From Chloroflexota bacterium (lineage in GTDB: Bacteria > Chloroflexota > Anaerolineae > Caldilineales > Caldilineaceae), in contig JAGWYN010000068.1 in the NCBI GenBank assembly GCA_018969295.1, positions 1 through 16,972 of the forward strand: a DNA stretch of 16,972 bases, read 5' to 3'. Both the position numbers and the translations under genes were made by a program. The notes below the pieces were generated by a model, which saw only the letters and a program-made list of their open reading frames with translations, had not been told where the DNA came from and ran no database searches. The first letter of the stretch is position 1. Each line of letters begins with the position of its first letter. Positions 7,640 to 15,286 of this stretch are shown here, one piece after another.

Positions 7640-8497
7640 ATGGTTCCAGCCAGGTTGGGCCCAGCCACACACTGCGGCGTGGTGGCCCTCAGCGTACGCA
7701 GCTTGGAGCGCTCGCTGCGCTACTACACCGACCGAATCGGGCTGCGCGTCCAGCAGCAGAGCGCTGGGGAGGCGCTTCTGGGGGCCGGCACACAGGCGCT
7801 GTTGCGGTTGGTCGAACAGCCCGGCGCGCTGTCGGTCCAGCGCAACCACACAGGCCTCTATCACTTTGCCCTGTTGACGCCAAACCGGGCCGCATTGGGG
7901 TGTCTGCTGGCCCACCTGCTGGAGACCCAAACCCCGATCGACGGTGCCAGCGACCACGGCGTGAGCGAAGCACTTTATCTGACCGACCCCGACGGCCACG
8001 GGATTGAGCTCTATCGTGACCGGCCCCGGGCCGAATGGCCTCTGGTCGCCGGGAAACTGACCATGACGATCGACCCGCTCGACGTGCACGATCTGCTCTC
8101 GGCTGCGCTGCCGCAGAGAGCGTGGAACGGGCTGGAGCCAGAAACGACGGTAGGACATGTCCATCTCCATGTGGCGGATCTGGCGGCAGCCGAACATTTT
8201 TATGTCGAATTGCTGGGGCTCGACCTGATGCAGCGATTTGGCCGGCAGGCGGTCTTTGTCTCTGCAGGCGGCTACCACCACCATCTGGGGCTCAACACCT
8301 GGGCGGGCCAAGGGGCACCGCCTGCCCCTGCTGCCGCAGCCCGCCTGCTTTGCTGGGAGTTGGTCATCCCCGCTCCTGCCGACCTTCAGGCTGCCCTCGA
8401 ACGGCTGGCCGCAGCGGGCTGTTCAGTGACAGCGGTGGCAAATTCCTGGCAAGTGTCAGACCCCTCGGCGAACGTCGTTCAGCTGCGCGTTGCCTGA
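7640..8497 (+). CDS. Two-domain VOC protein, CatE-like (glyoxalase/extradiol dioxygenase fold)
   Basis: A 285-residue protein with two vicinal-oxygen-chelate domains, about 10-128 and 170-285, the size and layout of Bacillus CatE-type proteins annotated as catechol-2,3-dioxygenase. The first domain has VVALSVRSLERSLRYY, His75 in YHFALL and Glu123 in GIELYRD. The second has HVHLHVADL, an LGLDL strand and SAGGYHHHLGLNTW (208-221), a hallmark of this subfamily. The last strand has Gln (VVQL) where metal-binding members have Glu, so the second site's metal use is uncertain. The ATG at 7640 follows GGGAG at good spacing. It is preceded by a roughly 190-nt structured leader, and its 3' end overlaps the next gene by 8 nt. 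The substrate cannot be read from the sequence. Confidence 0.85.
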   Translation: MVPARLGPATHCGVVALSVRSLERSLRYYTDRIGLRVQQQSAGEALLGAGTQALLRLVEQPGALSVQRNHTGLYHFALLTPNRAALGCLLAHLLETQTPIDGASDHGVSEALYLTDPDGHGIELYRDRPRAEWPLVAGKLTMTIDPLDVHDLLSAALPQRAWNGLEPETTVGHVHLHVADLAAAEHFYVELLGLDLMQRFGRQAVFVSAGGYHHHLGLNTWAGQGAPPAPAAAARLLCWELVIPAPADLQAALERLAAAGCSVTAVANSWQVSDPSANVVQLRVA

Positions 8498-10013
8498 GCC
8501 TGTGCCGAAGACACCCCAAGGGGCGGCAGCCCCCCTGGCTGGCCAGGAGACCCCTTCTCTGGGCAGAACAGCCCTGCTCTTCTGGCTGCAGGCTGGGCTG
8601 ACGGCCGTGATGCGGATTGCCTGGGTCTGGCCGTGGCTGCTGGGGCTGCAAACCTGGCTTTCCCCTTCTGCGCAGGGGCCGCTGCTCCCCTTGGGAGCGC
8701 TGCCAGCGCTGTTGTTGGGCGGGCGGCTGCTGGTACAGCAGGCCGCAGAACGGGGCGTGGCTGCGCGCCAGGCACGTGCCGGGATAGCGCTGTTGGGGCT
8801 GCTGGTAGTGCTGGGGCTGCTCTGGGCAGAGTACGGGGCCCCGCTGGCGCCCTGGGATCTGCGCTGGCTGCAGCTGGCTACGGGGGAAGGGTCGCTCTGG
8901 GCAAACGAGATCCCGCCCGCCGTGCTCGCCTTTGTTGCGGCAGCAGGTCTGTGGCTGCGTGGAATTCTGGATGGGGGGCGGGCGGACGATCATGCTGCTG
9001 TGGCCGGGGCCTGGAAGACAGGTGCTGTCGCCTTTGTGCTGCTGCTGCTGGCTGGCCAGTTGAGCGGAGATCTGTCAGCGGCGGCCGGCAGCCAGGGCTG
9101 GCTGTTGCTTTTCGTCGTCGCCGGCATGGCGGCTTTGGCGCTGGCAGGGATGGAGCGGGCCCTTTACAGCGGCAGTATGGCCCACACGGGCCCCCTGCGG
9201 CCCAGCCGTTCCTGGCTGGCCAGTGTGGGCACTGTGATCGGGGCGGTGGTGCTGCTGGGCCTGCTGCTCTCCGCGTGGCTTGCCCCCGGACAGATCGCCC
9301 AGTGGCTGGCGCTGTTGGAGCCGGTCGTCGACCTGCTGGCCTGGCTGTTGCTGGCCCTGCTGTACGGGGCAGTCTACGCGCTGTTTTGGGCGCTGACCCC
9401 CTTGATCGATTGGCTGCGCACGATGCTGGCCAGCGCGCAGCCGGCGGAGATGGCGCTGGAGGCAGCCCCCCTGCAGCCGTTGTCGCCGTTGCTGCAAGAA
9501 CAGCTGGCAGGAGAGGTGGTCGCTGCGGCGACGGAACCGCTGCGTTGGGGCGCGATCGGGGTTGTGCTGGTCGTGACCGCCGTACTCTTTGCCCTGTCTT
9601 TGCGTTTGCTGCGGGGAAGTGCAGTCCCCGACGGCGAAGAGACGCGCGAATCGATCCTGACCCGTTCTCTGCTGGGGGAACAGCTGCGTGCACTCTGGGA
9701 ACAGCTGCGCCGCCCCGCTGTCTCGACGGTAAAGACATTTCTGCCGCTGGACAGCGAGCCAGCGCTGCGGCGCGAGGTTCGCTCCCGCTACCAGACTTTT
9801 CTGGCGGCGATGGCGGCCCAGGGCCAGCGACGGCCGCCCAGCGCTACCCCTGCCTGCTACGCCGCAGCGCTGGACCAGCTGACCCCGCCCCAACAGGCTG
9901 CTTTGCAGCAATTGACCGACCTGTATGTCGCGGTGCGCTACGGTGCTCTCTGGCCGGAGGCGGAGCAACTGCCGGCTGCATCCGCAGGGTGGGACTCGGC
10001 CGACGCCGGGTAG
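8490..10013 (+). CDS. Multi-pass membrane protein with C-terminal DUF4129 domain
   Basis: A 507-residue membrane protein rich in Leu, Ala and Trp. Hydrophobic segments lie near 27-50, 64-82, 97-112, 142-159, 178-191, 203-220, 244-263, 274-300 and 353-373. The cytosol-like C-terminus (about 425-487) matches the DUF4129 pattern: RSRYQTFLAAMA, a TP motif (453-454), and LTDLYVAVRYG. That domain is often found at the end of transglutaminase-like membrane proteins, but no transglutaminase catalytic domain is present here. The start is taken as TTG at 8490, overlapping the VOC gene by 8 nt; a GTG at 8502 is an alternative, and neither has a clear Shine-Dalgarno. The end overlaps the convergent photolyase gene by 76 nt. 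Function is unknown. Confidence 0.75.
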   Translation: MPEPVPKTPQGAAAPLAGQETPSLGRTALLFWLQAGLTAVMRIAWVWPWLLGLQTWLSPSAQGPLLPLGALPALLLGGRLLVQQAAERGVAARQARAGIALLGLLVVLGLLWAEYGAPLAPWDLRWLQLATGEGSLWANEIPPAVLAFVAAAGLWLRGILDGGRADDHAAVAGAWKTGAVAFVLLLLAGQLSGDLSAAAGSQGWLLLFVVAGMAALALAGMERALYSGSMAHTGPLRPSRSWLASVGTVIGAVVLLGLLLSAWLAPGQIAQWLALLEPVVDLLAWLLLALLYGAVYALFWALTPLIDWLRTMLASAQPAEMALEAAPLQPLSPLLQEQLAGEVVAAATEPLRWGAIGVVLVVTAVLFALSLRLLRGSAVPDGEETRESILTRSLLGEQLRALWEQLRRPAVSTVKTFLPLDSEPALRREVRSRYQTFLAAMAAQGQRRPPSATPACYAAALDQLTPPQQAALQQLTDLYVAVRYGALWPEAEQLPAASAGWDSADAG

Positions 10014-11533
10014 AGGGGCAGCTCTTCCAAAAAAGCCGCCGCTTGCTGGCGAATCACGGCGCGTTCGGGGGGGGACAGGTGTTTGAGCCCCAAAACGGCC
10101 GGTCCAGAGCGCGGGTTGGCACGCAGGGTGCTCTCGTGCTCCAACAGAAAATTCCAGTAAAGAAAATTGAAAGGGCAGGCGCCCTCTCCGCTGCGCGTTT
10201 TGGGGTTGAAGCGGCAGCCGCTACAAAAATCGCCCATCTTGTGCAGATAGCTGGCCGAGGCCAGGTAGGGTTTGGTTGCAATCCTCCCCCCATCGGCGTT
10301 GAGTCCCATGCCGATCACGTTGGGGGCGACGACCCACTCGTAGGCATCTACATACAAGGAGAGAAACCACTGGTGGAGCGCGGCAGGGTCGATGCCAGCC
10401 AACATGCAAAAATTGCAGATCACCATCAACCGTTCGATATGGTGGGTGTAGCCGTTTTCAAGGACACGGCCGACCACATGGCGGAGGCAGTTCATCGGGG
10501 TATCGGCGTCCCAGAAGAGCTGGGGCAGGGGCCGGGTGTGCTGCCAGCCATTGGCGTCAAGCAGGCCGGGCATCTGTTGCCAGTACTGCCAGTAAACAAA
10601 CTCGCGCCAGCCCACGATTTGACGGACAAACCCTTCAACCGAGGCAAGGGGGGCCAGGCCGGCGGCGTAGCGCTGTTCGGCGCGACGGGCCAGATCGAGC
10701 GGCTCCAGCAGGCCAAGATTCAGATAGGGGGAGAGCAGCGAATGAAAAAGCACGGCGTTGCGGCTGCTCATCGCGTCCTCGTAGGGTCCGAAGTTGGGCA
10801 GGCGATGACACAAAAAATCTTCGAACGCTGCTTCTGCCTCGCTGCGGGTCACAGCCAGATCGAATCCATCCACACAGCCGGAAGCGTGCTCCAGCTGTGC
10901 GATCTCCGCCATCACCTGGCGGGTCAACGGGTCGGGGTCAAAACGGAGCGGGGGAGGGATTGACAGCCCGCTGCGGGGCAGGGCTTTGCGGTTGTCGTGG
11001 TCAAAATTCCAGAGGCCGCCCAGAGGGTTGCCCTCTGCGTCCAGCAGCAGCCCCCAATGCCGGCGCATTGTGCGGTAAAAATTTTCGAGGATCATCTTCT
11101 TGCCGGAAGCAGGGCCTGGGGTGAAGCGACCGATCAGAAACTGGCTGTTGGGGAGCACCTCGACCGGAATGGCCAGGAGGCTGCTCAGGCGCTGCTGTTG
11201 GAAGAGCCGGCCGCGGTACTCGGCGGCCGCCATGGTCAACAGCCGTTCTGGCTGCCAGTCGGCCACATGCTGACACAAAGCCTCCTGCACAGACCGGGCA
11301 TGCAGGTAGCGAACCGTGTAGCCGAGCGCACGCAGTTCTTCGGCGTAGTGGCGCATGGCACTGAAGAGCAGCACAAGCTTCTTGCGTTGGTAGGGCAGGC
11401 GAGCTGTACGCTGCGCGCTTTCCACCAGGACCACACAAATTTCCCGACGAGCAGCGATCTGACTGGCTGCCACCAGTGCAGGATGGTCGAGCAGAAGCTG
11501 GTCACCAAGAATCCAGACAGAAATACGGGACAT
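9938..11533 (-). CDS. Iron-sulfur bacterial cryptochrome/(6-4) photolyase (FeS-BCP, PhrB-like)
   Basis: A 531-residue flavoprotein of the DPRP photolyase-related family, expected to repair UV (6-4) photoproducts using blue light. An N-terminal Rossmann-like antenna domain (about 1-130) leads into an all-helical FAD domain. Four cysteines, C349, C437, C440 and C453 (FCSGC and ACPFN), sit at the spacing that binds a [4Fe-4S] cluster in Agrobacterium PhrB, each one residue lower in number. The HHxxR motif of (6-4) photolyases is present as THHIER (363-368). The ATG at 11533 is preferred because family homology begins at MSRISVWILGDQL. An upstream in-frame extension to 11662 runs through the promoter. 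No Shine-Dalgarno is visible and the predicted transcript start is only a few nt upstream. The last 25 residues lie opposite the DUF4129 gene. Confidence 0.92.
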   Translation of the reverse strand: MSRISVWILGDQLLLDHPALVAASQIAARREICVVLVESAQRTARLPYQRKKLVLLFSAMRHYAEELRALGYTVRYLHARSVQEALCQHVADWQPERLLTMAAAEYRGRLFQQQRLSSLLAIPVEVLPNSQFLIGRFTPGPASGKKMILENFYRTMRRHWGLLLDAEGNPLGGLWNFDHDNRKALPRSGLSIPPPLRFDPDPLTRQVMAEIAQLEHASGCVDGFDLAVTRSEAEAAFEDFLCHRLPNFGPYEDAMSSRNAVLFHSLLSPYLNLGLLEPLDLARRAEQRYAAGLAPLASVEGFVRQIVGWREFVYWQYWQQMPGLLDANGWQHTRPLPQLFWDADTPMNCLRHVVGRVLENGYTHHIERLMVICNFCMLAGIDPAALHQWFLSLYVDAYEWVVAPNVIGMGLNADGGRIATKPYLASASYLHKMGDFCSGCRFNPKTRSGEGACPFNFLYWNFLLEHESTLRANPRSGPAVLGLKHLSPPERAVIRQQAAAFLEELPLYPASAESHPADAAGSCSASGQRAP

Positions 11534-11543
11534 CGTAGCCAGC

Positions 11544-11552
11544 ATTCTACCA
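11544..11552 (-). promoter_or_regulatory. Extended -10 promoter for the photolyase
   Basis: The minus strand reads TGGTAGAATG, an extended -10 identical through ten bases to the one before the Yip1 pair. Transcription would start at about 11536, only about 3 nt before the ATG at 11533, implying a leaderless or nearly leaderless mRNA. No good -35 is seen. Confidence 0.5.
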
Positions 11553-11799
11553 CAGAGGGCTCGCTGCTGCCCATCTGAGGGTGCGGCGGTCACGGTGCGA
11601 GGACGAGACGCTGGTAGCCATGCGCTAAAGTCATGCGCCCCGATGGGGCGAAAGGCAAGCATGAGCGGTTGCTGACGACGCAGGTCCCCCAGACGCTGCG
11701 AATCAAGCGAAGTGATGGAGTGATGCCCCGCCTAGACCATTCATCACATTGAGTCATCCCGCAAAACTTTGAACCGCACCTCCGAATGCTGCAGCGGCC

Positions 11800-11828
11800 T
11801 TGACAGAGCCACTGCGCTGCGTTAGAGT
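11800..11828 (+). promoter_or_regulatory. Sigma70-type promoter for the DUF6159 gene
   Basis: A perfect TTGACA (11800-11805) is followed after exactly 17 nt by TAGAGT (11823-11828, 4 of 6). The predicted start near 11835 gives a leader of about 50 nt before the ATG at 11885. Confidence 0.65.
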
Positions 11829-11884
11829 GAATCGGCTTTCATCTCGATCTCATTCTGCTGTTGGGTGCCGACAAGGAGTCTGCC

Positions 11885-12784
11885 ATGAACATATTTGGCC
11901 GCAGTTGGTCGCTTTTCAAATCGTCTTGGGGTGTCGTGCGCAGCGAACCCTCGTTGATCTGGTTCCCGGTGCTGTCTGCCCTGCTGGTGGTCATCGCCTC
12001 GCTGCTGCTTCTGGGCGTGCTGGTCGGGGTTGTGGCGCTGAACCCGAACCTGCAACAGGCGTTGAACAGCACCACCGCCGACACCGGCGAGTCGGGCTCA
12101 CCCTTGCTGGCGGTGGCAGGTGTCCTCGTGCTCTTCGTCTACTATTTGTTGGTCAGCACCATCGCCACCTACTTTGCAACTGGCATGGCGGGCGCTGCGC
12201 TGCGCCGACTCGACGGCCACGACACCTCCTTCGCAGAAGGTATCCAGATCGCCAACAGCCGATTGGGGCTGATCCTGGGTTTTGCAGCGATCGAAGCCAC
12301 CGTCGGTGTCGTGCTCAGCCTGCTGCGCAACCAACGCCAAGGCTCCAACCTGGCCGGCAACCTGCTGGCCTCGCTGGGCAATCTGGCCTGGGGTGTCGCC
12401 ACCTTTCTGGTCATCCCCGTCATCGCCGACCACCCCACCAGCCCCTTCGGTGCCATCAAGGAAAGCACGTTGTTGCTGCGCAAAACGTGGGGCGAACAGT
12501 TGATCGGCAGCGGCGGGCTGGGCCTCATCTTTGGCCTGCTGGCCGCAGCTGTCGTCGTGCTGACGTTCTTGACGGTGTTTTTGGTGAGCAGCGTGGCCGC
12601 TCTGCTGTGGACGGCACTCGGCGTCGGGGTGGGCGCTTTGATCCTGCTGGCGGTGCTGAACAGCACGCTCAGCGGCATCTACAAGGCAGCCGTCTATCGC
12701 TACGCTTCCCAAGGCCAGGTCGCCACACAGTTCGACCGCACCTTGATCCAAAATGCCTTCCATCCCAAAGGGGCGACTGCCTGA
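11885..12784 (+). CDS. DUF6159 family membrane protein
   Basis: A 299-residue membrane protein that begins NIFGRSWSLFKSSWGVVRSE, the characteristic start of the uncharacterised DUF6159 family. Hydrophobic segments lie near 24-51, 74-98, 128-147, 165-181, 208-236 and 238-259. Further family features are TSPFGAIKESTLLLRKTWGE (185-204), and at the C-terminus TLSGIYKAAVYRYAS (261-275) and AFHPKG (291-296). The ATG at 11885 has AAGGAG upstream at about 7 nt; an earlier in-frame ATG at 11861 lacks this. It has its own TTGACA promoter and ends 84 bp before the convergent pgi stop, with a terminator between. The function of the family is not known. Confidence 0.85.
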   Translation: MNIFGRSWSLFKSSWGVVRSEPSLIWFPVLSALLVVIASLLLLGVLVGVVALNPNLQQALNSTTADTGESGSPLLAVAGVLVLFVYYLLVSTIATYFATGMAGAALRRLDGHDTSFAEGIQIANSRLGLILGFAAIEATVGVVLSLLRNQRQGSNLAGNLLASLGNLAWGVATFLVIPVIADHPTSPFGAIKESTLLLRKTWGEQLIGSGGLGLIFGLLAAAVVVLTFLTVFLVSSVAALLWTALGVGVGALILLAVLNSTLSGIYKAAVYRYASQGQVATQFDRTLIQNAFHPKGATA

Positions 12785-12826
12785 ACTGCACGCCCCCGAG
12801 CCTGTCAGGGGCGCGAAAAAAGCTGG

Positions 12827-12864
12827 GTCTGGGGAGGTGAAGCAGCACTTCGCCCTCCCCAGAC
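12827..12864. terminator. Bidirectional intrinsic terminator between DUF6159 gene and pgi
   Basis: GTCTGGGGAGG (12827-12837) pairs perfectly with CCTCCCCAGAC (12854-12864), and GAAG/CTTC extends the stem after a small internal loop. For leftward pgi transcripts the stem is followed after 5 nt by six Ts (the AAAAAA at 12816-12821). Rightward the tail is only TCATTT, so it should work best for the pgi operon. Confidence 0.75.
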
Positions 12865-12868
12865 TCAT

Positions 12869-14515
12869 TTACGCAGGGTTCGCAGCCGCTGAGCGTCGGC
12901 TACGATAGCGGCGGATCAGGGCGTTGGTCGAGCTGTCATGGTGCAGCGCAGGCTCCGCCGTGCTCAGTTCGTCGGTAATCTGCCTGGCCAGCACCTTGCC
13001 CAGTTCGACCCCCCACTGGTCAAACGAGTTGACCTGCCAGATCACCCCCTGCACAAAGACACTGTGTTCGTACAGCGCCACCAATTTGCCCAAAATCTCC
13101 GGCGTCAGCTGGTCAGCCAGAATCGTGGTCGAAGGCCGGTTGCCCTCAAACGTGCGGTGGGGTGCAAGCCAGTCAGGGGTCCCTTCGGCACGCACAGCAT
13201 CGGTCGTCTTGCCAAAAGCCAGCGCCTCTCCCTGGGCAAAGATATTGGACATCAACAGGTCGTGGTGGCTGCCAGCCGGGTTGAGGCTCCGACAAAACCC
13301 GATGAAGTCACAAGGCACCAGCCGGGTGCCCTGGTGCAACAGCTGATAGAACGAATGCTGGCCATTGGTGCCCGGCTCCCCCCAGTAGATCGGGCCGCTC
13401 GGATAGTTGACTGGCTCGCCGTCCAAGGTGATGGACTTGCCGTTGCTTTCCATCGTCAGCTGCTGAAGATAGGCGGGAAACCGCTTGAGATACTGGTCGT
13501 AGGGGAGCACCGCAATGCTCTCCGCCCCAAGAAAGTTGTTGTACCAGACCGCCAGCAAGGCCAGAATCACCGGCATGTTGCGTTCGAAGGGAGCTGTGCG
13601 GAAATGCTCGTCCATGGCATGAAAACCAGCGAGCATGGCACGGAAATGGGCCGGCCCGATTGCGATCATGGTCGACAGCCCGATCGCCGAATCCATCGAG
13701 TAGCGCCCTCCTACCCAGTCCCAGAAGCCAAACATATTGGCGGTGTCGATCCCAAATTGGGCCACCGCTGTGGCATGGGTCGAGACCGCCACAAAATGGT
13801 TGGCCACCGCACGCTCGTCCCCCCCCAACGCAGCCAGCAGCCAGCGGCGCGCCGAATGGGCATTGGTCATTGTCTCCAGGGTGGTGAAGGTCTTGGATGC
13901 GACCACAAACAACGTCTCGGCCGGCTCCAGGTCGACCACCGCCTCGGCGAAGTCGGTGCCATCGACATTGGAGACAAAACGAAAGCACAGGCTGCGTTCG
14001 CTGTAGTAGCGCAGCGCTTCGTACGCCATCACCGGCCCCAGGTCAGAGCCACCAATCCCAATATTGACGATGTTGCGGATCCGGCGGCCAGTAAAGCCCA
14101 GCCACTCCCCCTGGCGCACCCGCTCGGCAAAGACGCTCATTTTGTCCAGCACCGCATGGACCTCCGGCACCACATCGACGCCGTCGACGTAGATCCGGGC
14201 AGAGCGCGGGGCACGCAGCGCCGTGTGCAGCACCGCACGGTTTTCGGTCAGGTTGATCTTCTCCCCGGCAAACATGGCGTCGATCTGCAGGCGCAACCTG
14301 CTCTGTTCGGCCAGCTCGACAAGCAGCTGCAGCGTTTCTGCGGTCACCCGGTGTTTGGCGTAGTCGACATAGAGGCCCAGTTCGTCGATCACCATGCGAT
14401 CGCCGCGGCCCGGGTCCTGGTCGAAGAGATCGCACAGATGGACCGAACCCAGCCTGGCGGCATGCTGGAGCAACTGCTGCCAGGCTGGCAGCTCGGTCAG
14501 GCGAGGAACATACAT
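12869..14515 (-). CDS. pgi: Glucose-6-phosphate isomerase
   Basis: A 548-residue cytoplasmic enzyme that interconverts glucose-6-phosphate and fructose-6-phosphate in glycolysis and gluconeogenesis. It is full-length for the large PGI type. Visible signatures are NIGIGGSDLGP (151-161), VGGRYSMDSAIGL (268-280), catalytic Glu356 in MESNGK, His387 in GTNGQHSFYQ, and the C-terminal family pattern WQVNSFDQWGVELGK. The substrate-site stretch ENRAVLHTALR (91-101) is intact. The ATG at 14515 follows a near-perfect AAGGAGGA. It is the last gene of a three-gene minus-strand operon, 21 nt after the histidine-phosphatase gene, and ends at a strong terminator. All key residues are present. Confidence 0.97.
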   Translation of the reverse strand: MYVPRLTELPAWQQLLQHAARLGSVHLCDLFDQDPGRGDRMVIDELGLYVDYAKHRVTAETLQLLVELAEQSRLRLQIDAMFAGEKINLTENRAVLHTALRAPRSARIYVDGVDVVPEVHAVLDKMSVFAERVRQGEWLGFTGRRIRNIVNIGIGGSDLGPVMAYEALRYYSERSLCFRFVSNVDGTDFAEAVVDLEPAETLFVVASKTFTTLETMTNAHSARRWLLAALGGDERAVANHFVAVSTHATAVAQFGIDTANMFGFWDWVGGRYSMDSAIGLSTMIAIGPAHFRAMLAGFHAMDEHFRTAPFERNMPVILALLAVWYNNFLGAESIAVLPYDQYLKRFPAYLQQLTMESNGKSITLDGEPVNYPSGPIYWGEPGTNGQHSFYQLLHQGTRLVPCDFIGFCRSLNPAGSHHDLLMSNIFAQGEALAFGKTTDAVRAEGTPDWLAPHRTFEGNRPSTTILADQLTPEILGKLVALYEHSVFVQGVIWQVNSFDQWGVELGKVLARQITDELSTAEPALHHDSSTNALIRRYRSRRSAAANPA

Positions 14516-14536
14516 ACGGACTCCTCCTTGGTCTGG

Positions 14537-15277
14537 CTAGCGAGTGTACAGCTCCCGCGGCAAATGAGGGACTCGGTTGAGGTAGCGAAGGGCAATAAAC
14601 CGGTCCGGGTAAAAATCTACACGGCTGATTGCCGTGTTGAGGTGGCTGAAATGGAAATTGGCGTGCTCGCCGGCGCCGGTCAGCGCCTTCAACAGCTGGT
14701 CGAGAAATGTTCCGTGGCTCACCAACAAAATCACCTCGTCGCTGCGTTCTTCTGCCCAGCGGTACAAAATTTCGGAGACCCGCCGAGCCCGCGCGGCACA
14801 CTGCTCCAGATCTTCGTAGCCGTTCCACCACCAGCCGTCGTCGCCCACCTCCGAGGGCAGTTGGTAGGCTGGAAACTGGGCTGCCATTGCCCGGCGCCCC
14901 AACCCACTGAAGTTGACCACGGTGCCCGCACGCGGGTCCCCGGTGAACATCCCACCATGTTCAAAAATCTCAGTCCAGACCTGCGGCGCCAACCCCAACG
15001 CCCGGGCCAGCGGCGCTGTGGTCTGCAGCGCCCGCAGCATCGGGCTGGTGTAAAGCGAGGTCACCGGACGTTCGGTCACGGTGGCGCGTCGCTCGGAGAG
15101 CGTGTGGTCAGACTGCGGCAGATTGCCCCAAAACGTACCCAGCCGCTCCACCTGCTGAACACCGACGGCGGTCAACTCCGGTTCAGCCACACGGCTCTTC
15201 ACATATTCGGCGTATGGGACAGCCTCGGCCAACACATTGTTGGTGGATTGTCCATGACGAACCAGTACCAATCTCAC
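14537..15277 (-). CDS. Histidine phosphatase family protein (phosphoglycerate-mutase-like)
   Basis: A 246-residue enzyme of the histidine phosphatase superfamily. The catalytic RHG motif is Arg7-His8-Gly9, a second arginine is Arg82 in TSPMLRALQTT, the general acid is probably Glu103 and the second histidine is His188 in VSHGT. It is somewhat longer than typical cofactor-dependent mutases because of inserts near 15-65 and 105-155. The start is a GTG at 15277 with GAGG about 8 nt upstream; starting elsewhere would lose the RHG strand. It lies 9 nt after the aminotransferase stop and 21 nt before pgi. The substrate is unknown: the operon hints at a sugar or glycolytic phosphate ester, but this is inference. 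Confidence 0.85.
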   Translation of the reverse strand: MRLVLVRHGQSTNNVLAEAVPYAEYVKSRVAEPELTAVGVQQVERLGTFWGNLPQSDHTLSERRATVTERPVTSLYTSPMLRALQTTAPLARALGLAPQVWTEIFEHGGMFTGDPRAGTVVNFSGLGRRAMAAQFPAYQLPSEVGDDGWWWNGYEDLEQCAARARRVSEILYRWAEERSDEVILLVSHGTFLDQLLKALTGAGEHANFHFSHLNTAISRVDFYPDRFIALRYLNRVPHLPRELYTR

Positions 15278-15286
15278 AGCGTTACC

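Larger units (their letters stand above)
11534..11884. other. Divergent intergenic region, no gene seen
   Basis: This gap separates the photolyase from the DUF6159 gene. It holds the photolyase promoter at one end and the DUF6159 promoter at the other. Between them are a 6-bp hairpin with a 3-nt loop (CGCCCC/GGGGCG, 11636-11650), a short repeat CTAAAGTCATGCGCCCCGA (11625-11643) and AACTTTGAAC (11765-11774). The last two recur together at 16725-16752. No convincing coding frame is present. Confidence 0.6.

Noticed and set aside
8633..10963. A 776-codon open frame on the plus strand
   Set aside because: It is a shifted frame over the DUF4129 gene that continues antisense to the photolyase. Its composition is Gly/Arg/Cys-rich and low in complexity, and the real genes explain the region.
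11534..11662. N-terminal extension of the photolyase to an ATG at 11662
   Set aside because: It would run through the promoter and a dispersed repeat, and photolyase homology starts at the ATG at 11533.
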